DNA of 52,334 nucleotides from positions 1 through 52,334 of the forward strand of contig NZ_WOEY01000112.1 of NCBI RefSeq assembly GCF_013177695.1. Reading direction: 5' to 3'. This DNA is from Paraburkholderia solitsugae (GTDB taxonomy: Bacteria > Pseudomonadota > Gammaproteobacteria > Burkholderiales > Burkholderiaceae). Position 1 is the stretch's first letter. Every line of letters starts with the position of its first letter. Shown here one piece after another: positions 1-9,175 of this stretch. Under the pieces are notes generated by a model. The model had not been told where the DNA came from and made no database searches. It saw nothing but the letters and a program-made list of their open reading frames with translations. A program made the translations under genes and the position numbers.

Positions 1-310
1 GTCTGTGTGCGTGCGGTGTTGGCCTTTGCTTGATTTACTTGCCTGCTCGGCGCTTGTTCTCTGTGCGCCTGCGGCGTTGGCCTTTCCTTGATTTGTTATT
101 GGTCTATTAGCGTTGCCCCTGTGCGGGGCGGCACCTACGTCTCTTTGCCACCGGCCGCAAAGAGAAGTAGGCAAGAGAAAGCGGCTCAAACCGCTAATTC
201 TTAAGCGGGTCCCCCGCACAGTCGCGGTAGTGGTACATCTGGAATCTGTGTTCCCGCACATTCGGCGTGAGTGACAAAGGCGTCATTCTTCCGGCGGCGC
301 TGCGCGCGCC
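1..310 (+). repeat. structured intergenic repeat, copy R1 (5' end cut by window)
   Basis: This is the first of five related copies. About 1-110 is the GT-rich leader with two tandem units; the cggYgttgg core recurs at 14 and 72. The structured block follows. A 10-bp perfect closing helix can form between 119-128 and 212-221. A long hairpin forms between 134-148 and 157-171 with one mismatch. Small AGCGG/CCGCT hairpins lie around 180-209. The copy ends in a GC-rich palindromic segment near 290-310, called 3' variant a here. The leader points away from thrC, so the element is probably the 3' UTR of a plus-strand gene left of the window. Confidence 0.85.
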
Positions 311-341
311 GTAGCGGTACTTCTTGTCAACCTCGCCCGTT

Positions 342-372
342 GTATCGAGCGCGACTCTGTCGCGCTCGATAC
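342..372 (-). terminator. perfect 14-bp stem-loop after thrC
   Basis: Positions 342-355 and 359-372 are exact reverse complements separated by a 3-nt loop. The stem ends 8 nt beyond the thrC stop codon. No T-run follows on the minus strand, so this is either a 3'-end protecting hairpin or a terminator that does not follow the classical rule. Confidence 0.5.
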
Positions 373-380
373 TCGCGGGG

Positions 381-1832
381 TTACTCGCCTGTGTTTGCGG
401 CGATGAAGTCCTTTACGCGCTGTACGTCGGCCGGCAGCACCTCGAACCGCTGTGGCAGCGACTCCAGTCCCGAAAACGCGGCTGGGCGCTCCGGTTCGCG
501 TAGCAGCGCCTCGCGGATCGTTTCGCCGAACTTGATCGGTTGCGCCGTCTCCAGCACGATCATCGGGATGCCCGCCTGCAAATGCTCGCGTGCCACCTTG
601 AGGCCGTCTGCCGTGTGCGTGTCGATCATCGTGTCGTAACGCTCGAAGACGTCGCGGATCGCGTCCACACGGTCCTCGTGGCTGCTGCGGCCCGACACGA
701 AACCGAATTCCTTCACGCGCGCAAAATCACCGCTCGCCGCCAGGTCGAAACCGCCCTTCTCTTCGACGTCGCGGAATAGCTGCAGTACGCGCGCCGGGTC
801 GCGGCCCAGCAGGTCGAACACGAAACGCTCGAAGTTCGAAGCCTTCGAAATGTCCATGCTCGGGCTGCTGGTGTGATACGTCTCGGCCGCCTTGCGCACG
901 CGGTAGGTGCCCGTGCGGAAGAACTCGTCGAGCACGTCGTTTTCGTTCGTCGCGACCACCAGCTTCTCGATCGGCAAACCCATCATGCGCGCGATGTGGC
1001 CCGCACATACGTTGCCGAAATTGCCCGACGGCACCGTGAACGACACGCGCTCGTCGTTCGACTCCGTCGCGGCAAAGTATCCCTTGAAGTAATAGACAAC
1101 CTGAGCCACCACACGCGCCCAGTTGATCGAGTTGACCGTGCCGATCTTGTACTTCGCCTTGAACGCGTGGTCGTTCGACACCGCCTTCACGATGTCCTGG
1201 GCATCGTCGAACACGCCTTCGACCGCGATGTTGAAAATGTTCGGGTCCTGCAGGCTGTACATCTGCGCCGTCTGGAACGCGCTCATCTTCTTGTGCGGCG
1301 ACAGCATGAACACGCTAATGCCCTTCTTGCCGCGCATCGCATACTCAGCCGCGCTGCCCGTGTCGCCCGAGGTTGCGCCCAGAATGTTCAGCGTCTCGCC
1401 GTGCCGCGCCAGCGCGTATTCGAACAGGTTGCCGATCAACTGCATCGCCATGTCCTTGAACGCAAGCGTCGGCCCGTTCGACAGCTCCAGCAGCGACAGC
1501 GGCGCGCCGTTCTCGACGCCCAGTGTCTTCAACGGCGTGATCTGCGCGGCGCTTTCGTCGTCGCGCACGTTGCAGTAAGTCTCGGCCGTGTAGGTCTTGC
1601 GCGTCAGTGCACGCAGATCTTCGGCGGGAATGTCGTCGCTGAATTTCGACAGAATTTCGAAGGCAAGATCCGCGTACGGCAGCGTGCGCCAACGCGTCAG
1701 TTCGTCAGCCGTGACGCGCGGATATTCCGCCGGCAGGTACAGGCCGCCATCTTTAGCAAGACCGCCCAGCAGAATCTCGGAAAACGTATGGCGCTCGCCG
1801 ACCCCGGCGCCGCGCGTAGAAAGGTAGTTCAT
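381..1832 (-). CDS. thrC: threonine synthase
   Basis: PLP enzyme that converts O-phospho-L-homoserine to L-threonine in the cytoplasm. The 483-residue length fits the long proteobacterial form of the family. The N-terminus (MNYLSTRGAG) and the PLP-lysine segment LAFKDMAMQ, with Lys126, are typical. The ATG lies 8 nt after the hom stop codon, so the two genes are almost certainly co-transcribed and catalyse consecutive branches of threonine synthesis. A 14-bp stem-loop follows the stop. Its 3' end does not share the G/T third-position bias seen in genes next to the leaders of repeats R2-R4. Confidence 0.97.
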   Translation of the reverse strand: MNYLSTRGAGVGERHTFSEILLGGLAKDGGLYLPAEYPRVTADELTRWRTLPYADLAFEILSKFSDDIPAEDLRALTRKTYTAETYCNVRDDESAAQITPLKTLGVENGAPLSLLELSNGPTLAFKDMAMQLIGNLFEYALARHGETLNILGATSGDTGSAAEYAMRGKKGISVFMLSPHKKMSAFQTAQMYSLQDPNIFNIAVEGVFDDAQDIVKAVSNDHAFKAKYKIGTVNSINWARVVAQVVYYFKGYFAATESNDERVSFTVPSGNFGNVCAGHIARMMGLPIEKLVVATNENDVLDEFFRTGTYRVRKAAETYHTSSPSMDISKASNFERFVFDLLGRDPARVLQLFRDVEEKGGFDLAASGDFARVKEFGFVSGRSSHEDRVDAIRDVFERYDTMIDTHTADGLKVAREHLQAGIPMIVLETAQPIKFGETIREALLREPERPAAFSGLESLPQRFEVLPADVQRVKDFIAANTGE

Positions 1833-1840
1833 AGTTCGGC

Positions 1841-3172
1841 CTAGTTCAGCGCTTCCATGCGCAGCTTCGTGACTTGCGAGACAACGGTCTTCAGCGCTTC
1901 GATCGTCTTGATCGCCGCGTTGACGTTCTTTTCAACCGTTTCGTGCGTAATCAGGATGATGTCGGTTTCGCCCTTACCGTTCGCGTCGACCTGCTCCGAT
2001 TCCTTCTGCAACAGTGCGTCGATCGAAATGCTCCTATCCGCCAGAATGCGCGTGATATCGGCCAGCACGCCGGTCACGTCGGCCACGCGCAAACGCAGGT
2101 AGTAGCCGCTCGTCACCTCGTCGATCGGCAGGATCGGCGTGCTCGACAGGCTGTCCGGCTGGAACGCCAGATGCGGCACGCGATGCTCCGGGTCCGCCGT
2201 GTGCAGACGCGTCACGTCGACCAGGTCAGCCACCACGGCGGATGCCGTCGGCTCCGCGCCCGCGCCCTTGCCGTAGTACAGCGTGGCGCCAACCGCGTCG
2301 CCGTGCACCACGACCGCGTTCATCGCGCCTTCCACGTTCGCCAGCAGGCGTTTTTCCGGAATCAGCGTGGGATGCACGCGCAATTCGATGCCCTTGTCCG
2401 TACGGCGCGAGATGCCGAGCAGCTTGATGCGGTAGCCAAGTTCTTCAGCGTATTTGATGTCGATTGCAGCCAGTTTGCTGATGCCTTCGACGTACGCCTT
2501 GTCGAATTGCACCGGCACGCCGAACGCGATCGCGCTCATGATCGTCGCCTTGTGGGCGGCGTCGACGCCTTCGATGTCGAAGGTCGGATCGGCTTCGGCG
2601 TAACCCAACTCCTGCGCGGCCTTCAGCGCAGTCGCGAAGTCGAGCCCGCGGTCGCGCATCTCCGACAGGATGTAATTCGTCGTCCCGTTGATGATGCCCG
2701 CGATGTACTGGATGCGATTAGCCGTGAGCCCCTCGCGCAGCGCCTTGATGATCGGAATGCCCCCCGCCACCGCCGCCTCGAACGCCACCATCACGCCATT
2801 GGCGCGCGCCGCTTCGAAAATCTCCGTGCCGTGCACGGCGAGCAGCGCCTTGTTGGCAGTGACCACATGCTTGCGGTTCTTGATCGCGCGCAGGACGAGG
2901 TCGCGTGCCACGCCCGTGCCGCCGATCATTTCCGCGATGATATCGATCGACGGATCGTCGACCACCGCGTTGAAGTCATCGGTCAGCGCCACGGTGCCGG
3001 CAACGCTTCCGAGCGCCGCTGTCGCCTTGGCGGGATTGCGCACGGCAATGCGAGCAATCTCGATGCCGCGACCCGCGCGACGTTTGATTTCTTCCTGATT
3101 GCGGCGCAGTACCGTGAAGGTGCCGCTGCCTACCGTGCCGAAGCCCAGCAGTCCAACTTTGATCGGTTCCAT
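1841..3172 (-). CDS. hom: homoserine dehydrogenase
   Basis: NAD(P)H-dependent reduction of aspartate semialdehyde to homoserine, the branch point to threonine and methionine. The 443-residue protein has an N-terminal Rossmann motif GFGTVG at residues 10-15, the central catalytic/dimerisation domain (NGTTNYILSEM segment), and a C-terminal ACT domain from about residue 355, which in this family binds threonine for feedback control. It is monofunctional, without an aspartokinase domain. It lies between an AlaT-type aminotransferase and thrC on the same strand. No threonine leader peptide is visible upstream. Confidence 0.97.
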   Translation of the reverse strand: MEPIKVGLLGFGTVGSGTFTVLRRNQEEIKRRAGRGIEIARIAVRNPAKATAALGSVAGTVALTDDFNAVVDDPSIDIIAEMIGGTGVARDLVLRAIKNRKHVVTANKALLAVHGTEIFEAARANGVMVAFEAAVAGGIPIIKALREGLTANRIQYIAGIINGTTNYILSEMRDRGLDFATALKAAQELGYAEADPTFDIEGVDAAHKATIMSAIAFGVPVQFDKAYVEGISKLAAIDIKYAEELGYRIKLLGISRRTDKGIELRVHPTLIPEKRLLANVEGAMNAVVVHGDAVGATLYYGKGAGAEPTASAVVADLVDVTRLHTADPEHRVPHLAFQPDSLSSTPILPIDEVTSGYYLRLRVADVTGVLADITRILADRSISIDALLQKESEQVDANGKGETDIILITHETVEKNVNAAIKTIEALKTVVSQVTKLRMEALN

Positions 3173-3221
3173 GCAGCGTGTGTTTTCGAGTAAGTGATTA
3201 AAAGGAAACGGGGGCTAACAG

Positions 3222-3240
3222 CGGCGCGCCGGGCGCGCCG
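3222..3240 (-). promoter_or_regulatory. GC-rich hairpin between aminotransferase and hom
   Basis: Positions 3222-3230 and 3232-3240 are inverted repeats (CGGCGCGCC, then GGCGCGCCG), starting 6 nt past the aminotransferase stop codon. There is no T-run. It probably separates or protects the two transcripts within the 74-nt gap. Confidence 0.4.
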
Positions 3241-3246
3241 TCCATC

Positions 3247-4485
3247 TCAAGCCGTGTGGCGTTTGCGGTAGCCGTCGAGGAAGCGCGCGATCCGGTTGAT
3301 CGAATCCGCGAGGTCGTCCACGTTCGGCAGGAACACGACGCGGAAGTGATCCGGCGTCTTCCAGTTGAAACCGGTGCCTTGAACCAGCAACACACGCTCT
3401 TCCAGCAAAAGGTCGAGGATGAACTGCTGGTCGTCCTGGATCGGATAAATCTTCGGATCGAGGCGCGGGAACATGTACAGCGCCGCCTCGGGCTTCACGC
3501 AACTCACGCCGGGGATGGCCGTCAGCATGTCATACGCGAGTTCGCGCTGTTTGTACAGGCGCCCGCTCGGCACGATCAGGTCGTTGATGCTTTGATAGCC
3601 GCCAAGCGCGGTCTGGATCGCGTACTGGCCGGGCACGTTCGGGCACAGGCGCATCGAGGCCAGAATGCCGAGCCCTTCGAAATAGTCTTTGCCATGGCGA
3701 CGGTTCTCGCCGGTCAGGCCCGAGATGGACATCCAGCCGGCGCGATAGCCGCACGAACGATAGCTCTTCGAGAGGCTGTTAAATGTGACGGTGAGCACAT
3801 CTTCGGAGAGCGCGGCCATCGACGTGTGCGTCTTGCCGTCGTAGACGATCTTGTCGTAAACCTCGTCGGCGAAGATCACGAGACCGTGCTGGCGGGCGAT
3901 CTCGATCAGGCCGAGCAGCAGTTCGTCCGAGTACAGCGCGCCGGTGGGGTTGTTCGGATTGATAACCACGAGCGCGCGCGTATTCGGCGTGATTTTCGCG
4001 CGAATGTCGTCCAGATCGGGCATCCAGCTGTTCGATTCGTCGCAGATGTAATGCACCGGCGTGCCGCCCGACAGGCTTACACCGGCGGTCCACAGCGGGT
4101 AGTCCGGCGCGGGCAGCAACACTTCGTCGCCGTCGTTCAGGAGGCCCTGCAGCGCCATCACGATCAGCTCGGAGGCCCCATTGCCGATGTAGATGTCGTC
4201 CAGTTCGACGCCATGTACGCCCTTTTGCTGCGTGTAATGCATGATCGCCTTGCGCGCGGCGAACACACCCTTCGAATCCGAGTAGCCGGACGAGCCCGGC
4301 AGATTCAGAATCATGTCCTGAATGATTTCATCCGGCGCGTCGAAGCCGAACGGCGCGAGATTGCCGATGTTCAGCTTGATGATGCGGTGGCCCTCTTCTT
4401 CGAGCCGTTTCGCATGTTCGAGGACAGGCCCGCGGATGTCGTAGCAGACATTCAACAACTTGTTGGATTTGAGAATCGGTTTCAC
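3247..4485 (-). CDS. alaT: PLP-dependent aminotransferase, AlaT type
   Basis: Fold-type I aminotransferase, most like the alanine (glutamate-pyruvate) aminotransferases AlaT/AlaC. The reading frame extends to a TTG at 4524. I chose the GTG at 4483-4485 because the protein then begins MKPILKSNKLLNVCYD, the usual family start, giving 412 residues. Visible motifs are the NPNNPTG substrate loop, the DEVYD segment and SLSKSYR carrying the PLP lysine (Lys240 from this start). It precedes hom and thrC with a 74-nt gap and may share their transcript. The exact amino acid specificity cannot be read from sequence. Confidence 0.92.
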   Translation of the reverse strand: MKPILKSNKLLNVCYDIRGPVLEHAKRLEEEGHRIIKLNIGNLAPFGFDAPDEIIQDMILNLPGSSGYSDSKGVFAARKAIMHYTQQKGVHGVELDDIYIGNGASELIVMALQGLLNDGDEVLLPAPDYPLWTAGVSLSGGTPVHYICDESNSWMPDLDDIRAKITPNTRALVVINPNNPTGALYSDELLLGLIEIARQHGLVIFADEVYDKIVYDGKTHTSMAALSEDVLTVTFNSLSKSYRSCGYRAGWMSISGLTGENRRHGKDYFEGLGILASMRLCPNVPGQYAIQTALGGYQSINDLIVPSGRLYKQRELAYDMLTAIPGVSCVKPEAALYMFPRLDPKIYPIQDDQQFILDLLLEERVLLVQGTGFNWKTPDHFRVVFLPNVDDLADSINRIARFLDGYRKRHTA

Positions 4486-5019
4486 GGCGGGCACTTCATC
4501 CTGTTGTTGGGCTTGGGCGAACAAGCGGGAGCGAAAATAAACGGGGCCCCGGGCAAGTCCGCCGATACGGGGAATTATGACGCGGCACAGCCACCAGACA
4601 CGGATTGGGCTGACTTCCCGGGCCGGTTAGGCGCGCGTCCGGCGGATTGCGCCGGTGCAGCAGCAAAACAGGCCCAAAGCCAGTCCAAATCAGGCCAGGA
4701 ACAGACCAAAAGAGGCAAAAAACAGTCGAAAAGCGGGCAGAACCAAGGCAGGTAGCCGGTGGGCCGCGCCCGTGCCCTCAGGGCGGCTTATGACAGCACA
4801 TGAGGCGGCACTTGAGCGAGGGGCGCCGCAAGGCGGCTAAAAAGTTATAATTTAGCGGATTTTGGCCGACTTCCGCAATGCACCAACCGCAATGGCAAGC
4901 CTTTTCGGCTGCTTCTGCCCCACTCGCGTGTCTGACTCGCGTCAAACCGCCCTGCTTCGGTTCTGCCCGGTCAGGCCGCCAACACGCATGATGTCTCACG
5001 ACGACTTCGGAAAACGAAT
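4486..5019. other. divergent intergenic region, no gene seen
   Basis: This gap of about 530 nt separates the minus-strand aminotransferase from the plus-strand Mth938 gene. It contains a purine-rich stretch at about 4660-4755 with repeated caaa/cagg-like words, and an isolated TATAAT at 4846-4851. I see no matching -35 hexamer at the correct spacing. Promoters for both flanking genes must lie here, but I cannot place them. Confidence 0.6.
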
Positions 5020-5394
5020 TTGAAATTACATCAGGATTCCAGCGGCGCCCTCAACACCGTCACCGGCTACGGCGCCGACTATGTCGAAATCAATCTGGTG
5101 CGCCATTCGGGCAGCATTCTCGTGCTGCCCGAGGCGCCCGTCATCGCCTGGCCGGTCTCCTCTTTCGACGATCTGAGCGCCGAGCACTTCGCCATGCTGG
5201 TGGAGTCAGCGCCCGAAGTGGTCGTGTTCGGCAGCGGTGAACGGCTGCGCTTCCCGCATCCGCGCCTGACCGCCGCACTCACCGCCAAACGCATCGGCGT
5301 CGAAACGATGGACTTCAAGGCCGCTTGCCGCACCTACAACATCCTGATGGCCGAGGGCCGCAAGGTCGCGGCCGCGTTGCTGATCGAAGCATAG
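5020..5394 (+). CDS. Mth938-like domain protein
   Basis: A 124-residue protein of the Mth938/Xcc1710 family, related to mitochondrial complex I assembly factor NDUFAF3; its bacterial role is unknown. Recognisable features are the YGADYVEINLVRHSGSILVLP start and the VVFGSGERLRFPHP core. The start codon is TTG; no in-frame ATG or GTG lies nearby upstream, and the nearby ATGs are in another frame that stops at once. It sits 205 nt upstream of arnT on the same strand, but its length and neighbours give no functional link to the arn genes. Confidence 0.85.
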   Translation: MKLHQDSSGALNTVTGYGADYVEINLVRHSGSILVLPEAPVIAWPVSSFDDLSAEHFAMLVESAPEVVVFGSGERLRFPHPRLTAALTAKRIGVETMDFKAACRTYNILMAEGRKVAAALLIEA

Positions 5395-5599
5395 CGGCGC
5401 CGCAGGGTAGTCAGCGTGCAGGCGCACACCGCCCATGCGCGGCATCACAGCGTTCGCGTGGCCGTAGCCGGCCGCGCGCCCTGGCCGCGCCACGGCCGAT
5501 GACGTACACTGCGCGCCGTCGGTGCCGTACCGACAACCGCCATATCCAGATAACACCGCCTCGCTGCCCATGCGGCGTCGCACAAAAAGGTTGAAATCC

Positions 5600-7363
5600 A
5601 TGAACGATATGCCGACGAGGCTACCGCTCAATCGCACCACGATCCTGCTGCTGGTGCTGGCCCTCGCCGTGATCTGGTTCGTGCCGCTCGGCTGGCGCCA
5701 TCTGCTGCCGAGCGACGAAGGCCGCTATGCCGAAATGGCGCGCGAAATGTTCGTCACCGGCGACTGGATCACGCCGCGCTACAACGGCTACAAGTATTTC
5801 GAGAAGCCGCCGCTGCAAACCTGGGCGAACGCGCTCACGTTCGCGTGGTTCGGCATCGGTGAATGGCAGGCGCGGCTCTACACCGCGCTGACGGGCTTTG
5901 CCGGCGTGCTGCTGATCGGCTTCACCGGCGTGCGCGTGTTCAACGCGGCAACCGGCGTGTTCACGGCGATCGTGCTGGCCACGTCGCCCTACTGGAACCT
6001 GATGGGCCACTTCAACACGCTCGACATGGGCCTGTCGTTCTGGATGGAGCTGACGCTGTGCGCGCTGCTGCTGGCGCAGCGCCCCAACCTGCCGACGGCC
6101 AACGTGCGGGCATGGATGTGGGTGTGCTGGGGGGCGATGGCGCTGGCGGTGCTGTCCAAGGGCCTCGTCGGCCTGATCCTGCCGGGCGCGGTGCTGGTGC
6201 TGTACACCCTGATCGCGCGCGACTGGGCTGTGTGGAAACGTCTGCATCTGATCGGCGGCCTGATCGTGTTCTTCGCGATCGTCACGCCATGGTTCGTGCT
6301 GGTGCAACAGCGCAACCCGGAATTCCTGAACTTCTTCTTCATCGTTCAGCAGTTCAAGCGCTATCTGACACCCGAACAGAACCGCCCGGGGCCCTTCTAC
6401 TACTTTGTGCCGGTGCTACTGGTCGGCTTCCTGCCGTGGTTGTCGGTCACCGTGCAAAGTGTTCGCCATGCATGGCGCCTGCCGCGCCAGCCGAACGGCT
6501 TCGCGCCGGTCACGCTGATGCTCGTGTGGACCGCGTTCATCTTCCTGTTCTTCAGCGCGTCTCACTCGAAGCTCCTGTCCTACACGCTGCCGATCGCCCC
6601 GCCAATCGCGCTCCTGATCGGCATGTACCTGCCGCTCGTCACACGTGACCAATTGCGCCGCCATCTGGCCGGCTACGCGCTGTTTCTCGTCGTGGCCGCG
6701 TTTGCCGCGCTGTTCATGTCGCGCTTCGGCGACGCGCGCAACCCGACCGAGCTGTATGTCGAATACCGCGTCTGGGTGCTGGCGGCACTCGGCGTCGCCT
6801 TCGTGCTCACGCTGGCGGCGCTGTGGCTGAACCGCCGCAGCCGCTCCGGCACCTTCGGCGCCGTCGCGAGCTTCGGCGCGGCGTGGTTGCTGCTCGGCAC
6901 GATCGCCGGCACGGGTCATGACGTATTCGGCCGCCTGAGTTCCGGCGCGCCGCTCGCGCCCGCGATCAAGGCCGAGATCGCCAAACTGCCGGCCGATACG
7001 CCGTTCTACTCGGTCGGCGTGCTCGACCACACGCTGCCGTTCTACGTCGACCACACGATGATCATGGTCGAACATCCTGATGAGCTGGCGTTCGGCGTGT
7101 CCGTCGAACCGCAGAAATGGGTGCCCTCGGTCGACGAGTGGATCGAGCGCTGGAAGGCCGAGCGCTACGCGCTCGCGCTGATCCCGCCGTCGACTTACGA
7201 CAGACTGCTCAAAGAGGGGCTGCCGATGCAGGTGATCGCGCGCGACTCGCGCCGGGTGGTGGTGATGAAGCCCGTGTCGGTGCCCGCGCCCGCATCCGAC
7301 GCAGCAACACTGGGCGCACCGGCGCAGAACGCACCTGCGCCAGTGGAAAAACCACAACAATGA
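5600..7363 (+). CDS. arnT: ArnT-type glycosyltransferase (Ara4N transferase)
   Basis: Inner-membrane GT-C enzyme that moves 4-amino-4-deoxy-L-arabinose from undecaprenyl phosphate to lipid A on the periplasmic side. The frame is open from 5522, but the ATG at 5600 has an AAAAAGG ribosome site 10 nt upstream, giving 587 residues. The first periplasmic loop carries SDEGRYAEMAREMF and YFEKPPLQTW. Asp39, Glu68 and Lys69 have the spacing of the catalytic acidic/lysine residues described for Cupriavidus ArnT. About a dozen hydrophobic segments follow, then a soluble C-terminal domain. It heads the arn gene group, 25 nt before the SMR gene. Confidence 0.92.
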   Translation: MNDMPTRLPLNRTTILLLVLALAVIWFVPLGWRHLLPSDEGRYAEMAREMFVTGDWITPRYNGYKYFEKPPLQTWANALTFAWFGIGEWQARLYTALTGFAGVLLIGFTGVRVFNAATGVFTAIVLATSPYWNLMGHFNTLDMGLSFWMELTLCALLLAQRPNLPTANVRAWMWVCWGAMALAVLSKGLVGLILPGAVLVLYTLIARDWAVWKRLHLIGGLIVFFAIVTPWFVLVQQRNPEFLNFFFIVQQFKRYLTPEQNRPGPFYYFVPVLLVGFLPWLSVTVQSVRHAWRLPRQPNGFAPVTLMLVWTAFIFLFFSASHSKLLSYTLPIAPPIALLIGMYLPLVTRDQLRRHLAGYALFLVVAAFAALFMSRFGDARNPTELYVEYRVWVLAALGVAFVLTLAALWLNRRSRSGTFGAVASFGAAWLLLGTIAGTGHDVFGRLSSGAPLAPAIKAEIAKLPADTPFYSVGVLDHTLPFYVDHTMIMVEHPDELAFGVSVEPQKWVPSVDEWIERWKAERYALALIPPSTYDRLLKEGLPMQVIARDSRRVVVMKPVSVPAPASDAATLGAPAQNAPAPVEKPQQ

Positions 7364-7388
7364 CCCCATCTCAGGAACTGACCGTTCG

Positions 7389-7760
7389 ATGAACCCGATT
7401 TCCCTCTTTTGTATCCTCGCCGGCGTCACGTTGAACGCCGGCGCGCAGTTGCTGCTCAAAGCCGGAACGAATGCCGTTGGACACTTCGAATTCACCCGTG
7501 CGAACATCCTGCCCATCGCCTTTCGCCTCGCGACACAGCCGCCGATCATCGGCGGGCTGGCCTGCTACGTGATCAGCGTGGGCGTTTGGGTGGTCGGACT
7601 CTCGCGGGTGGACGTGTCGATTGCCTATCCGATGTTGTCGCTCGGATACGTCGTCAACGCGTTTGCGGCGTGGTATCTATTCGGCGAAGTGATGTCAGTA
7701 CAGAAGCTGGTAGGGATCGGCGTCATCCTGATCGGCGTTGTCGTCCTGGCGCGCAGCTAG
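7389..7760 (+). CDS. SMR-family flippase subunit (ArnE/ArnF-like)
   Basis: A 123-residue, four-helix EamA/SMR membrane protein. By position between arnT and arnB it is expected to flip undecaprenyl-phosphate-Ara4N across the inner membrane. Enterobacteria use two such subunits, ArnE and ArnF; only one gene is present here, so it may act as a homodimer or pair with a partner encoded elsewhere. The N-terminal helix (LAGVTLNAGAQLLLKAGT) and C-terminal helix (LVGIGVILIGVVVLARS) are typical. I leave the symbol blank because ArnE and ArnF cannot be told apart with certainty. Confidence 0.85.
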   Translation: MNPISLFCILAGVTLNAGAQLLLKAGTNAVGHFEFTRANILPIAFRLATQPPIIGGLACYVISVGVWVVGLSRVDVSIAYPMLSLGYVVNAFAAWYLFGEVMSVQKLVGIGVILIGVVVLARS

Positions 7761-7883
7761 GCGCCATGCCTCCGGCCGCGCTGTGCCGGGCACGATTTAT
7801 TACCGTTTATTGCCGGCGCTGCTGCGAGCCCTGCGAAAATGCCGGCGGCAGACGATGCGGTAAGCCGGGCACAGTCGCCGGGC

Positions 7884-7899
7884 TAAGTAAAACGTAAGG
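7884..7899 (-). promoter_or_regulatory. possible PmrA-like direct repeat upstream of arnB
   Basis: TAAG occurs at 7884-7887 and 7895-7898. On the minus strand this is CTTA-N7-CTTA with an 11-bp period, the spacing of PmrA-type boxes. A third TAAG lies at 7861. The site is in the 257-nt gap before arnB and has the same half-site and spacing as the array at 45688-45786. The half-site is short, so chance is possible. Confidence 0.3.
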
Positions 7900-8017
7900 T
7901 TGGCCGCGGTAGGCTTGGCGGTTGCGCCCTTTTTTAGTCGTGGCCTTGGGTTTGCGCGTAGTTTGTGATCTACTTCGCGCCCTTCGGGTGCGCCCCTTTC
8001 AATCGAGCGAAGCATTC

Positions 8018-9169
8018 ATGAGCCAGTCAACAGTCCCGTTTTTGCCGTTTGTCAAACCTGAGATCGATGAAGAAACGATCCAGGGCGTCGCTGACGTGCT
8101 CCGCTCCGGCTGGATCACCACCGGCCCGCAGAACCAGAAGTTCGAAGCGGCGCTGTCTGAATTCTGCGGCGGCCGCCCGGTGCGCACCTTCAATTCCGGC
8201 ACCGCGACGCTCGAAATCGGGCTGCGGATCGCCGGCGTCGGCGAAGGCGACGAAGTCATCACCACGCCCGCGTCGTGGGTCGCGACCAGCAACGTGATCT
8301 ACGAAGTCGGCGCGACGCCGGTGTTCGTCGACATCGATCCGGTTACCCGCAATATCGACCTCGATCTGCTGGAAAAAGCCATCACGCCGCGCACCAAGGC
8401 GCTCATCCCCGTCTATCTGTCGGGCCTGCCAGTCGATATGGACCGGCTGTATGAAATCGCCCGCGCGCACAAACTGCGCGTGATCGAAGACGCCGCGCAG
8501 GCATTCGGTTCGACGTGGAAAGGCGAGCGGATCGGCAAGCTCGGCGACATCGTCTCGTTCAGCTTCCACGCGAACAAGAATCTGACTTCGATCGAAGGCG
8601 GCGCACTGGTGCTGAACAACGAGGACGAAGCCATCCTCGCGCAGAAGTACCGTCTGCAAGGCATCACCCGCACGGGCTTCGACGGCATGGACTGCGATCT
8701 GCTCGGCGGCAAGTACAACCTGACGGACGTTGCCGCGCGCGTCGGCCTTGGCCAGATGCCGCATCTCGAACGCTTCATTGCGCAGCGCAAGAAACTGGCG
8801 CGCGCGTACTTCGCGGGCTTCGAAGGCGGCGCGGCGGCCAAACTGGGCGTCGGCCTGCCGCTGGCGGATTTTGAAAACAGCAACTGGCACATGTTCCTGA
8901 TCACGCTGCCGCTCGACAAGCTGTCGATCGACCGCGCCGGCTTCATGGGTGCGCTAAAAGAACGTGGCATCGGCTCGGGCGTGCACTATCCTGCGATTCA
9001 TCTGTTTTCGCTGTACCGTGCGCGCGGCTTCAAGGAAGGCATGTTCCCGCACGCGGAGCGCTACGGCGCCAGCACGGTCACGCTGCCGCTGTTCACGCTG
9101 ATGAACGAAGGCGACGTGGAACGGGTCTGCCGAGCGGTCAATGAAATTTGCGAACAATACGGAAAATAA
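8018..9169 (+). CDS. arnB: UDP-4-amino-4-deoxy-L-arabinose aminotransferase
   Basis: PLP enzyme of the DegT/DnrJ/EryC1 family that uses glutamate to aminate UDP-4-ketopentose, giving UDP-Ara4N. The frame is open from 7922, but the conserved protein begins at MSQSTVPFLPF (ATG 8018), giving 383 residues, the usual ArnB length. The PLP lysine is Lys187 in SFHANKNLTSIEGG. The 257-nt gap upstream is much larger than other gaps in the cluster, so arnB may have its own promoter. arnC follows after 6 nt. Confidence 0.95.
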   Translation: MSQSTVPFLPFVKPEIDEETIQGVADVLRSGWITTGPQNQKFEAALSEFCGGRPVRTFNSGTATLEIGLRIAGVGEGDEVITTPASWVATSNVIYEVGATPVFVDIDPVTRNIDLDLLEKAITPRTKALIPVYLSGLPVDMDRLYEIARAHKLRVIEDAAQAFGSTWKGERIGKLGDIVSFSFHANKNLTSIEGGALVLNNEDEAILAQKYRLQGITRTGFDGMDCDLLGGKYNLTDVAARVGLGQMPHLERFIAQRKKLARAYFAGFEGGAAAKLGVGLPLADFENSNWHMFLITLPLDKLSIDRAGFMGALKERGIGSGVHYPAIHLFSLYRARGFKEGMFPHAERYGASTVTLPLFTLMNEGDVERVCRAVNEICEQYGK

Positions 9170-9175
9170 GCGGAA

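Noticed and set aside
1841..4485. Threonine attenuator or leader peptide for hom-thrC
   Set aside because: No run of Thr/Ile codons followed by alternative hairpins was found upstream of hom or of the aminotransferase gene.
4846..4851. TATAAT as a -10 element upstream of the Mth938 gene
   Set aside because: No -35-like hexamer occurs 16-18 nt upstream, and the nearest TTGAGC is about 28 nt away.
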